Under the pieces are notes generated by a model that saw only the letters and a program-made list of their open reading frames with translations, was not told the DNA's origin and made no database searches. A stretch of DNA of 50,601 nt from Prevotella sp. UBA7764. GTDB taxonomy: Bacteria > Bacteroidota > Bacteroidia > Bacteroidales > Bacteroidaceae. This document shows, piece by piece, positions 28,217 through 36,399 of this stretch. A program made the position numbers and the translations under genes. The DNA lies in the NCBI GenBank assembly GCA_002481295.1, contig DLDU01000005.1, positions 1 to 50,601 of the forward strand. Direction: 5' to 3'. Each line of letters begins with the position of its first letter. Position 1 is the first letter of the stretch.

Positions 28217-28240
28217 GTCTCCCCGGCGGAGATTGCAGTC
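28217..28240. repeat. Crossover-site repeat, right
   Basis: Inverted identical partner of 26610-26633, 83 bases upstream of the ATG at 28324 and 12 bases downstream of the promoter's -7 box. Confidence 0.85.
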
Positions 28241-28293
28241 GTCTGCTGTCAATAGGCATGCGGTAAAGTCGCGTGAATTGAGAGTTAATTTAT

Positions 28294-28326
28294 TAATTAT
28301 ATTGTTTAATTTAAATTTGTCGTATG
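28294..28326. repeat. 33-bp leader/start repeat, right copy
   Basis: Reverse complement of 26524-26556 without mismatch; includes the start codon at 28324. No Shine-Dalgarno is present in this AT-rich leader. Confidence 0.92.
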
Positions 28327-31300
28327 AGAAAGACATTATTAAGTGTGATGATGCTCAGCGCCCTGACGGTCGCTACGACATCATTGACATCTTGTAAGGA
28401 TTACGATGATGACATCAACGCCAACACGACTGAGATTAACAATCTCAAGACGCAGTTGGCTACGTTGCAGTCGGCATTGGATCAGGCAAAGTCAGAAGCT
28501 ACTACTGCCCATGCCAACTTCGCAACAAAGGGTGATCTGAGTGATCTGAAGACAGAGATGGCTAAACTGGCTACTGCTGACGCTCTGCAGAAGGTTAAAG
28601 ATGACCTGACAGCACTGATCAACGGTAAGGTGAGCCAGAGTGACTACGATGCTAAGGTCAAGGAGATTGAGACTGAGATCGACGGTATCGATAGCAAACT
28701 CAACACACTGGGCACAAGCCTGAACAACTTGGAGACTGCTCAGAAGGCTGCTGACGCTAACATCAAACTGCAGCAGACTGCTTTGGAGAATCTGCAGAAG
28801 GCTCTTGAAGAGGGTCTCGCAGCTAAGGCTAACCAGAGCGACGTTACGGCACTGCAGAATCAGATCAAGGCACTGAAGGATGACATCAAGTCACTCTCCG
28901 GCTCAAGCTCTTCTCTCTCTGATCTGAAGAAGCAGATGGAGGACCTGAACAAGAAGGTGGATGAGCTCGGCACACAGATCAATGTGCTGACTGTCTTCGT
29001 TAAGCACGCTCTTGCTTCTCTGACCTTCATCCCCGACTACTTCACTGAGGGTATCGAGGCTGCTTTGGTTCCCGCATATGAGGGCGCTTACAGCGAGACA
29101 AGCGACAACAAGGCATTCACTACTAAGGGTGCTGCCACTGACCTGCTGTCTGGCTATGGCATCGCCCGCTACCAGGTGAGCCCGACGACAGTTGATCTTG
29201 TTGGCTCTAAGGCTGACTTCTATTCTTTGGCTTCTACTGTCCTGAGCCGTGCTGGCGCAAACCTGATCAGCCCTGTTAACACAGAGTTGACAGCCAATGT
29301 TCTGAAGGAAAACTACAAGGATGGTATCCTGACCGTTCCTTTCAAGGCTGACTTTGCTACTATCAGCAAGTTGGATAAGAGTAAACTTCCTGTTGCTGCA
29401 TTGCAGATCTCTCGTGGTGACACCACTGTTACTTCTGACTACGCGACAGTTGTAGCCAAGACTTTCTCCAGTATGGTTGTTGCTGATAATGGTGCTCACA
29501 ATGCTGTTGTGAAAGCTGATAACTGCCCACAGGGCGTTGACGGCCTGTACCACTTGTTCACAACATGGAGTACCATGACTGCTGCTAATGCCAACATCAC
29601 TCACCAAGTTGCCTACAACAGCCATCTGAACCTCGACTCTATCGCTGAGGTACACGTAACTGCTGACAACGCAGAGCGTACGCTTTCTGCTGCAGAGCTG
29701 AAGGCTCTGGGTCTGAAGGTGGTTTTCGTTCCTGTTGACTATACACAGGGTGGTAACAAGACAAGCGAGACCGCACATATCGAGCTCGAGACAGAGAATG
29801 GCCAGACAGTGGCTTATCCTCGCAACGTCACCGCTGACGGCAAGACCATTGAGGATAAAGTTGCCAACAACGCTTCTGTAGGCCGTGAGCCTATCGTTGT
29901 TGCAAAGGTCGTTGATGAGGCTACCGGCAAGAAGGTCTATGCTTGGGGCTATATCAAGATCAAGATCACCGCTCCTAAGCAGGCTATCTCTCAGATCACT
30001 ACTGATCCTATGACCTTCACAGGTGATATCTATGACAACTGCAAGGATGCAGAGTTGACGACTACCTGGTCTCAGATCGAGGCTTTGGTTTATTCTAAGC
30101 TCAACATCTCTAAGGAGAACTTCGAGGCTACTTACGAGCTGGATGACAACACATCTGACGCTAAGCAGTTTGAGGTGAAGGACGGCGCATATGCTGAGGC
30201 TGCCAAGATTGGTGTCGTAAGTGAGAAGCAGGACGCAAATGATCCTACTACCAACATCCTGAGCTGGAAGCTGAGCGCTGAAACACTGAAGGCTCTGAAG
30301 TCTAAGGTTGCTGTCAACAGCAATGGTGTCAGCACCAAGAGTGTGACGGTCTATGTCCACTTCAAGTTGAAGGGCAGCACAGAGGCCAGCGAGGGCGTTT
30401 ATGTTCCTCTGACGATCAAGGCCGGTCAGCTCCACTATGCTGTCGCTTCTATCGATGGTAGCAAGGTTCTTGCTCAGTGGTATAAGCTGAACTCTACCAC
30501 CAATGCTACTTCTACATCCGGTGATGATGAGGTTCGTATCAACGTGCCTGTTCCTACAACAGCTGACAACAAGCTGGAGGCTACTGAGTTCACCCGTGAC
30601 CTGCACAACTACTTCTTGAACAACACATTGAGCTACAAGCTCAACGATGAGACTCACTTCTCTGCTCTCAAGAATGGCAAGCTCGTGTTCAAGTTCATCA
30701 CTCCTTCCACAAAGGTCGGCAATGCTACATTCAATGCTGATGAGGAGGGTGCCTGGACCGTTAAGGGTGTCTCTGGTACCACTTATACTCTGAAGGTTGC
30801 CAATGACCGCGAGATCGACATCGTGAAGATGGGCGATCAGGATGTTAAGACACAAATTGTCTCTCTTGACGATAAGGGTAACATCACCTTCAATGAGAGC
30901 AAGATGGCTGACGATATCTTGAACTACAAGGGTCATAATGCACTGGGTGAGCGTGAGACCTTCACTGCTTACATCGGTATGGCAATTGAAGGCGCTTGCA
31001 CGGATGTTCCTTTGAATGGCAAGACTTGGTTCAACGTTCGCTTCGTACGTCCTGTTGACCTGACTCAGCCTGAGGCTTACTCTGTCAAGGATGCTCCTAA
31101 CGAGTGGCAGGACATCGATGTCGCTGACCTCGTAAAGGTTTACGACTGGCGTAACTATGTAGGTGATCCTAAGAACACCAATAAGGGTAAGGATGAGAAC
31201 AACAAGTTCGACTTCGCTTACTATGGCATTGAGCTCGCTACCGACGCAGAGGCTATCTACACCGATGCTAACCTGGGCTCTGACCAGCGTACAGTCCTGA

Positions 31301-31536
31301 AGGATGCTGCATCTATTGAGAAACTTGTCAAGACAAGCTCTATCAGTGGTCTGCTTCTGAAGCAGGGTAGCTCCAAGAGCCAGCTCCAGTACAAGAACAG
31401 CAGTGCTGTTACCGGTACCTTCCATCTGTATGTCCCTGTGAAGATGACTTACGTCTTCGGTCAGACTCCTCAGACTCTCTACAGTGTTGTCACTGTGACC
31501 AAGTCTGAAGGTCAGAAGACTGCTAAGAAGTACTAA
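28324..31536 (+). CDS. Large surface lipoprotein, putative S-layer-like
   Basis: This 1070-residue protein begins with a lipoprotein signal (lipobox LTSC, Cys at residue 24) followed by an acidic DYDDDIN. Residues 30-225 are heptad-rich coiled coil (LKTQLATLQSALDQAK, ALQNQIKALKDDIKSL). A conserved-looking junction (LTFIPDYFTEGIEAALVP) leads into about 800 residues of beta-rich, Ig-like sequence with almost no Cys. There is no C-terminal sorting domain or peptidase motif. The design is reminiscent of the phase-variable S-layer proteins described in Bacteroides thetaiotaomicron (BT1927 family). It has a phase-switchable promoter and a strong terminator of its own, which suits an abundant single product. 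Lipoprotein nature is secure; S-layer role is inference. Confidence 0.8.
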   Translation: MRKTLLSVMMLSALTVATTSLTSCKDYDDDINANTTEINNLKTQLATLQSALDQAKSEATTAHANFATKGDLSDLKTEMAKLATADALQKVKDDLTALINGKVSQSDYDAKVKEIETEIDGIDSKLNTLGTSLNNLETAQKAADANIKLQQTALENLQKALEEGLAAKANQSDVTALQNQIKALKDDIKSLSGSSSSLSDLKKQMEDLNKKVDELGTQINVLTVFVKHALASLTFIPDYFTEGIEAALVPAYEGAYSETSDNKAFTTKGAATDLLSGYGIARYQVSPTTVDLVGSKADFYSLASTVLSRAGANLISPVNTELTANVLKENYKDGILTVPFKADFATISKLDKSKLPVAALQISRGDTTVTSDYATVVAKTFSSMVVADNGAHNAVVKADNCPQGVDGLYHLFTTWSTMTAANANITHQVAYNSHLNLDSIAEVHVTADNAERTLSAAELKALGLKVVFVPVDYTQGGNKTSETAHIELETENGQTVAYPRNVTADGKTIEDKVANNASVGREPIVVAKVVDEATGKKVYAWGYIKIKITAPKQAISQITTDPMTFTGDIYDNCKDAELTTTWSQIEALVYSKLNISKENFEATYELDDNTSDAKQFEVKDGAYAEAAKIGVVSEKQDANDPTTNILSWKLSAETLKALKSKVAVNSNGVSTKSVTVYVHFKLKGSTEASEGVYVPLTIKAGQLHYAVASIDGSKVLAQWYKLNSTTNATSTSGDDEVRINVPVPTTADNKLEATEFTRDLHNYFLNNTLSYKLNDETHFSALKNGKLVFKFITPSTKVGNATFNADEEGAWTVKGVSGTTYTLKVANDREIDIVKMGDQDVKTQIVSLDDKGNITFNESKMADDILNYKGHNALGERETFTAYIGMAIEGACTDVPLNGKTWFNVRFVRPVDLTQPEAYSVKDAPNEWQDIDVADLVKVYDWRNYVGDPKNTNKGKDENNKFDFAYYGIELATDAEAIYTDANLGSDQRTVLKDAASIEKLVKTSSISGLLLKQGSSKSQLQYKNSSAVTGTFHLYVPVKMTYVFGQTPQTLYSVVTVTKSEGQKTAKKY

Positions 31537-31584
31537 GAAGAATATCGTAATCGGAACTGACGTTCCATTACTCAAATAACATGT

Positions 31585-31618
31585 AGAGGGGTGTCAACTT
31601 GTTGGCACCCCTCTTTTT
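31585..31618 (+). terminator. Terminator after the surface lipoprotein gene
   Basis: Stem AGAGGGGTG with CACCCCTCT, extended by CAA/TTG pairing, followed by five T residues. Confidence 0.9.
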
Positions 31619-31638
31619 CACTTAAATACATTTGACAA

Positions 31639-32160
31639 ATGAAATACCGTTATTTATATCTGTATCTGATGCTTGCGGCTTCCTTAGGTCTTACTTCATG
31701 CAAGGACAAGCAGAAGAACGTGAAGACGCTCGAGCAAGACTATGTCCAGCAACCACAGATGATCTTGTCGAGTAACGATAGCAACGAGGTACGTGACGCA
31801 GTGAACTACTATCTGACGGCGCTGAACCATAAGCAGGTCGACAAGGCTTTGTCAATGCTCTTCTATTATGATCTGAAGACGAACAAGGTGCGCCGACTCA
31901 CGGATAAGGAGAATGCTGAGCAGAGAGCAGTGCTCACTCGCTTTGCCGGTTACAGAGCAGAGATCGAGTATATCAAGTTTTTCCGCGAGAATGACTCTGA
32001 GGTAAAGTACAATATCTACTTCTCTGATAAACCTTCTACGCCAAGCAATCCCAATTGTATGGGCTTCATGATCCGCCCCGTTCGTTTGGAAGGTCGCTGG
32101 TATCTGACACTTGCCGGTGAAAACCAGGCTACATATAGTTCTCAGATTGACAAGCAGTAG
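31639..32160 (+). CDS. Predicted lipoprotein
   Basis: A 173-residue protein with lipobox GLTSC (Cys about residue 21) and a mature domain resembling a small cone-shaped NTF2-like fold (VRDAVNYYLTALNHKQVDKALSMLF). No catalytic motif is seen. It lies after the terminator of the surface-lipoprotein gene, so it may be expressed by read-through or an unseen promoter. Part of the envelope cluster that ends in the right-hand OmpA gene. Function unknown. Confidence 0.75.
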   Translation: MKYRYLYLYLMLAASLGLTSCKDKQKNVKTLEQDYVQQPQMILSSNDSNEVRDAVNYYLTALNHKQVDKALSMLFYYDLKTNKVRRLTDKENAEQRAVLTRFAGYRAEIEYIKFFRENDSEVKYNIYFSDKPSTPSNPNCMGFMIRPVRLEGRWYLTLAGENQATYSSQIDKQ

Positions 32161-32190
32161 TAGAGGAGGATATCACTCCTTACAGTCTCA

Positions 32191-32333
32191 CCCCCTTTGC
32201 CCTCTCCGGAGGAGAGGGGGAGCGGCTTACTTTCAAGAAGGTTGGTGCGGGAATAATGCCCGTCACTACACTGTCACCTTTGCACACGGATGAGTATTGC
32301 TTTCCCTTCCCCTTGGGGAGGGCTAAGGAGAGG
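32191..32333. repeat. REP-like palindromes between two lipoprotein genes
   Basis: Positions 32304-32333 closely match the element at 111-140 (core GGGGAGGGCTARGGAG). Positions 32191-32225 hold a second GC-rich palindrome (CTCTCCGGAGGAGAG). The 210-base gap has no gene. Confidence 0.5.
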
Positions 32334-32371
32334 TTTGAGATTTAGAGAGGGGCTCCATATTTTCATATACC

Positions 32372-32779
32372 ATGAAACGAATATTCTATTTACTATTATT
32401 TATGTCATTGCTGACAGCCTGCCATCGTAGTCAGAATGTACCGGTGTCTTATTCTAAGGCTCGCATCACGTTTGAGACCGATGAGCATAACTTTGGCGAC
32501 AGCGTGATCCACCATGAACCACAAACCTACGACTTCGTATTTCATAATGTCGGTGCGACACCTCTTGTCATCTATAAGGCCGAAGGCAGTTGCTTTTGTA
32601 CGCAGGCTACCTTTGATAAGGATCCTATTCAGCCCGGTGAGGAGAGCGTGATCCATGTCACTTATCAGGCAAACAATGGTACGGGACATTTCCTGCACTA
32701 CGTTTCCGTTTACAGCAATGGTGCTGACAGCACGGGTGTCACCTCGCTGCGTATAGAGGGCGCAGTAAGGGAGAAGTAG
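32372..32779 (+). CDS. DUF1573 lipoprotein
   Basis: This 135-residue protein has a short lipoprotein signal (LLTAC, Cys about residue 16) and one DUF1573 domain, an Ig-like fold common in Bacteroidetes. Family features seen are FGDSVIHHEPQTYDFVFHNVGATPL, the Cys pair in GSCFCTQATF and PGEESVIHVTY. Molecular role is not known for the family; a surface or periplasmic structural role is likely. Confidence 0.85.
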   Translation: MKRIFYLLLFMSLLTACHRSQNVPVSYSKARITFETDEHNFGDSVIHHEPQTYDFVFHNVGATPLVIYKAEGSCFCTQATFDKDPIQPGEESVIHVTYQANNGTGHFLHYVSVYSNGADSTGVTSLRIEGAVREK

Positions 32780-32988
32780 GCATCATATCTGTTCTTATGT
32801 TACTATATCTTTTCTTCTCTGTGGCTCTGTGTGATGAAAATTGATGCCGTTCTTTGTGTCCTTTGCGCCTTGGCGATAAACATGTTTTCTTCGTGTCTCA
32901 GTCACGAGCATTCGCTTGCTGATAAGTCTGTAAATCGCCTTTATTGTGAGATTTATAAAAAATTAATGTCAGATTCAGGCCTTTTTCG

Positions 32989-33018
32989 TTGCGGATTCAA
33001 TTATTTTTCGTATCTTTG
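32989..33018 (+). promoter_or_regulatory. Promoter for the right OmpA gene
   Basis: TTG at 32989-32991, 19 bp, TATCTTTG at 33011-33018. It gives a leader of about 150 bases before 33178. In the 398-base gap 32780-33177 nothing else is convincing; 32840-32880 contains a low-complexity CTTTGTGTCCTTTGCGCC stretch. Confidence 0.68.
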
Positions 33019-33177
33019 TCGAAAATTTAGATAAAAAAGAAGGGGGACGCCAAACACAAGTCATTTTCGTGGGGGAAGATGGATTGTGACAGGATGGATG
33101 TTTTCCTTTTGTGTGTTGTATGTGATACGGCATGCAAGCATAGACGAATTACAAGAACAATTATAAAAATAAGCGCT

Positions 33178-34302
33178 ATGAAGTTAAAATCACTCTTTAC
33201 GATTGCTGCCCTCGCTCTGGGGACAGTCTCTGGTATGGCCCAGGCTACTTACACAGCCAAGGACGGCACAGAGTACACATTCAAAAAGCATTTGTTCCTC
33301 GATCTCCAGGGGGGCGCACAGTACACACTGGGTGAGGCAAAGTTTGACAAGCTCATCTCTCCGAACGTACAGCTCGGTCTGGGCTACCAGTTCAATCCTT
33401 GGTTCGGCGCGCGTCTGCAGGCCAACGCTTGGCAGAGTAAGGGTGGCTACAATGGTATTGACGAGAATGGTAAGCCCGTTCCTGTGACTTCTACCTACAA
33501 GTTCAAGTATGTCGCTCCGGGCTTGGACTTCATGTTCAACCTGAGCAACCTGTTCTGTGGTTGGAATCCTAATCGTGTGTTCAACGTGACAGCTTTCCTC
33601 GGCGGCGGAGCCAACATTGCTTGGGCCAACGATGACGCTGTGGCTATGCATGCCGGCAACGGTGTAGTGATGCGCTATCTCTGGGACGGCACAAAGGTTA
33701 AGGCTTTCGGCCGTGGCGGTGTGGATCTGAACTTCCGCGTAAGCGATGCTGTAAGCATCATGCTCGAGGGTAATGCGAACATCCTCAACGACCGCTACAA
33801 CAGCAAGAAGGCCGGCAACGCAGACTGGTACTTCAATGCGCTCGCCGGTTTGCGCATCAACCTGGGTAAAGGCTATACCAAGAAGGCTCCGGAACCAGAG
33901 CCGGAACCAGCTCCAGAACCAGTGAAGGAAGAGGTTGTCGCTCCGGCACCAGCTCCAGCTCCAGTTCCTGTTCAGAAGGTTGAGCCGATCCGTCGTGACG
34001 TGTTCTTCCGCATCAACCGTTATTTGGTGACTACTCAGGAGCAGTCAAAGGTTGAGGATATCGTCAACTACCTCAACGAGCATCCTGATGCTAAGGTGAC
34101 CGTTACAGGCTATGCTGATGCCGGTACTGGTAACAATGTTATCAACGACCGTATCGCTAAACGCCGTGCTGATGCCGTGACCAAGATGCTGATGGATAAG
34201 GGTGTCGCTGCTGACCGCATCACTACTGACAGTAAGGGTGCACGCGTACAGCCTTTTGCTGAGAACGACAAGAACCGTGTCAGCATCATGATCGCTGAGT
34301 AA
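33178..34302 (+). CDS. OmpA-family outer-membrane protein (right copy)
   Basis: The 374-residue product has a signal peptide (MKLKSLFTIAALALGTVSGMAQ), a barrel region to about 235, a Pro/Glu/Ala-rich linker (PEPEPEPAPEPVKEEVVAPA) and a C-terminal OmpA domain (VTVTGYADAGTGNNVINDRIAKRRADAV) that should bind peptidoglycan. ATG 33178 starts the signal peptide and lies behind the promoter. It is related to the left OmpA gene; both share the barrel stretch around NxxRVxNV and the OmpA domain, but the linkers differ (coiled coil versus Pro-rich). Confidence 0.93.
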   Translation: MKLKSLFTIAALALGTVSGMAQATYTAKDGTEYTFKKHLFLDLQGGAQYTLGEAKFDKLISPNVQLGLGYQFNPWFGARLQANAWQSKGGYNGIDENGKPVPVTSTYKFKYVAPGLDFMFNLSNLFCGWNPNRVFNVTAFLGGGANIAWANDDAVAMHAGNGVVMRYLWDGTKVKAFGRGGVDLNFRVSDAVSIMLEGNANILNDRYNSKKAGNADWYFNALAGLRINLGKGYTKKAPEPEPEPAPEPVKEEVVAPAPAPAPVPVQKVEPIRRDVFFRINRYLVTTQEQSKVEDIVNYLNEHPDAKVTVTGYADAGTGNNVINDRIAKRRADAVTKMLMDKGVAADRITTDSKGARVQPFAENDKNRVSIMIAE

Positions 34303-34332
34303 TCGCATTTCCTGTCTCTCTGTGCCGTGCCT

Positions 34333-34350
34333 TATATATAATAAGGTGTA
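34333..34350 (+). repeat. 18-bp post-stop motif, copy 2
   Basis: Same 18 bases as 43714-43731 and the minus strand of 26873-26890; begins 30 bases after the OmpA stop and precedes the terminator. Confidence 0.75.
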
Positions 34351-34377
34351 GACAATTTGAGAGAAAATCCAATAATA

Positions 34378-34411
34378 AGAGGCTTCGGAATGTTTTCGAA
34401 GCCTCTTTTTT
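34378..34411 (+). terminator. Terminator after the right OmpA gene
   Basis: 10-bp stem AGAGGCTTCG/CGAAGCCTCT with a 9-base loop and six T residues. Confidence 0.9.
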
Positions 34412-34576
34412 AGGTTTGTGGCAGACTTGTTTAAATTAGTTTAAACGACAGAAAGAGCCTTTGTGGGGAATAGTTTTGTTTATGCTTTTGCACCCAGGAT
34501 TTTTAGTTAACAACATAAATATCGTTTGTAATTATGGGAGTTGTTATTTTCTAACGTTTTTTGCAGGTTGGAAAAG

Positions 34577-34607
34577 TTGCGATTCTCAAAACTTTGCATT
34601 ACCTTTG
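34577..34607 (+). promoter_or_regulatory. Promoter for the S1-domain gene
   Basis: TTG at 34577-34579, 20 bp, TACCTTTG at 34600-34607; the ATG follows at 34636. The rest of the 333-base gap holds the terminator and the 18-bp motif. Confidence 0.7.
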
Positions 34608-34635
34608 CAAGTAAGCATAACAAGCACATAAGACG

Positions 34636-35532
34636 ATGGATACAGAAATCAAGATTGGAAACTATAATACGCTGAAGATGACACGGGTGGCTGAGCGCCC
34701 TAATCCTCACGCCTTTGGAGGTAAGGAGACTTTCGGCATCTTCCTCGACGGTGGCAAGGAAGGCGAGATACTCATGCCGCAGAAATACGTGCCGGAACAC
34801 GTAAAGGTGGGCAGCGACGTTCATTGTTTTGTCTATCTCGACCAGGACGAGCGGCTCATCGCCACTACCGAGAAGCCACTGGCTAAGGTCGGTGACTTCG
34901 CCTTTCTGAAATGTTCGTGGGTCAACGAGTACGGTGCCTTCCTCGACTGGGGACTGATGAAGGATCTTTTTTGTCCCTTCCGTGAGCAGAAACGGCGCAT
35001 GGAGATCGGCGAGAGCTATATCGTCTATGTCTATGTTGACCAAGACAGTTACCGCGTGGCTGCTACGGCTAAGGTGGACCGCTGGCTTCACGACGTGCGT
35101 GAGGACAATGGCGGTGGATTGCACCGAGGCGTGGAAGTAGACCTGCTCGTGTGGCAGAAGACGGAGCTGGGTTTTAAGGTGATCATCAACAACCGCTATG
35201 CAGGACTGGTCTATAAGGATCAGATCTTCCAGTATATCCATACGGGCGACTGCGTGAAGGGCTACATTCTCAATGTGCGTGAAGATGGAAAAATTGATGT
35301 CTCGCTGCAGCCGATAGGGCGTCGGCAGACGCTTGACTTCGCTGAGATGCTGCTCGAATGGATCAAAGCGCACGACGGTCACTGCCCGTTCAACGACAAA
35401 AGTGATCCCGACGACATCAAACGTGAGTTTCAAGTGAGCAAGAAAGTGTTTAAGAAGGCTGTTGGTGATCTCTACAAGAGGCAGCTGGTCACTATCAGCG
35501 ACAGTGGGCTTGAGCTCACTAAGAAAAGGTAG
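34636..35532 (+). CDS. S1-like RNA-binding protein, CvfB family
   Basis: This 298-residue protein has several OB-fold/S1-like repeats: residues about 1-60, 65-140 (VGDFAFLKCSWVNEYGAFLDWG) and 150-225 (VDLLVWQKTELGFKVIINNRYAGLVYKDQIF), then a C-terminal winged-helix domain (about 235-298). This is the layout of CvfB (YitL), which binds RNA and affects virulence-factor or global expression in Firmicutes. Target RNAs here are unknown. It stands alone with its own promoter. Confidence 0.85.
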   Translation: MDTEIKIGNYNTLKMTRVAERPNPHAFGGKETFGIFLDGGKEGEILMPQKYVPEHVKVGSDVHCFVYLDQDERLIATTEKPLAKVGDFAFLKCSWVNEYGAFLDWGLMKDLFCPFREQKRRMEIGESYIVYVYVDQDSYRVAATAKVDRWLHDVREDNGGGLHRGVEVDLLVWQKTELGFKVIINNRYAGLVYKDQIFQYIHTGDCVKGYILNVREDGKIDVSLQPIGRRQTLDFAEMLLEWIKAHDGHCPFNDKSDPDDIKREFQVSKKVFKKAVGDLYKRQLVTISDSGLELTKKR

Positions 35533-35648
35533 TACTTATTACATATGATCCCCCTTCACCCATGATAAACGGTCATTTGGGTGTGGGGTGATGTGTTGTT
35601 ATTATTTTTGTTTGGCGGTGCGTGATATCTTGGATGTTAGGTGACAAG

Positions 35649-36317
35649 TTATTCCGCTGTGGTCTCGTCAGTGAGTCGGCCGTCGACCATGTGGATGGTG
35701 CGGTCGGTGATGGAGGCGAGGTGCTCGTCGTGGGTGACAATGACAAAGGTCTGACCGAACTTGTCGCGCAGGTTGAAGAAAAGTTGATGGAGCTCGTCCT
35801 TGTTCTTGGAGTCGAGACTGCCCGAAGGCTCGTCAGCGAAGATGACAGCGGGATGGTTGACCAAGGCACGTGCCACGGCGACGCGCTGCTTTTCACCGCC
35901 GGAGAGCTCGTTGGACTTGTGCCCTGCGCGGTCGGCGAGTCCCATGAACTCAAGCAACTCCATGGCACGCTGCTTAGCCTCACTACGTCCTTTGCCATTG
36001 ATGAAGGCTGGGATCATCACGTTCTCCAATGCCGTGAACTCCGGCAAGAGCTGGTGAAACTGAAACACGAAACCGATGTGCTCATTGCGGAAGTCGGCAA
36101 GCTTGTTGGTGGATAGCTTGCCCACGTCCACACCGTCAATGACGACCGAGCCACTGTCGGGCTTGTCAAGTGTGCCGATGATTTGCAGCAGAGTAGTCTT
36201 GCCGGCTCCTGACGGGCCGACGATGCTGACCACTTCTCCTTTGTTGATATGCAGGTCAATGCCTTTCAGCACCTGTAACTTGCCAAATGACTTGGTAATG
36301 CCTTTAACGTCTATCAT
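35649..36317 (-). CDS. LolD-like ABC transporter ATPase
   Basis: A 222-residue ATPase with Walker [10 protein letters not shown], a Q-loop, the signature [15 protein letters not shown], Walker [13 protein letters not shown] and H-loop VTHDEHLA. Length and the EPSGSLD box place it in the LolD/MacB group that drives extraction of lipoproteins or other envelope substrates with FtsX-like permeases. No permease is adjacent, so the LolD name rests on sequence class alone. It has a well-formed promoter on the minus strand. Confidence 0.85.
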   Translation of the reverse strand: MIDVKGITKSFGKLQVLKGIDLHINKGEVVSIVGPSGAGKTTLLQIIGTLDKPDSGSVVIDGVDVGKLSTNKLADFRNEHIGFVFQFHQLLPEFTALENVMIPAFINGKGRSEAKQRAMELLEFMGLADRAGHKSNELSGGEKQRVAVARALVNHPAVIFADEPSGSLDSKNKDELHQLFFNLRDKFGQTFVIVTHDEHLASITDRTIHMVDGRLTDETTAE

Positions 36318-36353
36318 GGGTGATAATTTGTAATCAATTTCTTTAGCTTATTG

Positions 36354-36385
36354 CAAAATTAGTCATTTGTTTTTGTACTTGCAAA
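36354..36385 (-). promoter_or_regulatory. Promoter for the LolD-like gene
   Basis: On the minus strand, TTTG (36385-36382), 20 bp, TAATTTTG (36361-36354), 37 bases before the start. Confidence 0.78.
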
Positions 36386-36399
36386 AGTTGAACGTTAAT

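Larger units (their letters stand above)
26610..28240. mobile_element. Predicted invertible promoter segment
   Basis: Two identical 24-bp inverted repeats (26610-26633 and 28217-28240; 27 of 28 when extended to 26637 and 28213) enclose 1583 bp. The segment carries a tyrosine recombinase gene, two rightward promoters near its right end and four palindromic iterons near its left end. On both sides the repeat is followed outward by about 55 diverged bases and then an identical 33-bp leader/start block. The arrangement is that of a recombinase-driven DNA inversion switch. Inversion itself is inferred. Confidence 0.8.

Noticed and set aside
28903..31575. 890-codon open frame antisense to the surface lipoprotein gene
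   Set aside because: It is a shadow of the biased codon use of the plus-strand gene; it has no leader, signal or recognisable domain.
32831..33034. 67-codon frame with a lipoprotein-like start (NMFSSC)
   Set aside because: It runs through the promoter of the right OmpA gene and its body has no protein-like pattern; composition is that of the surrounding gap.
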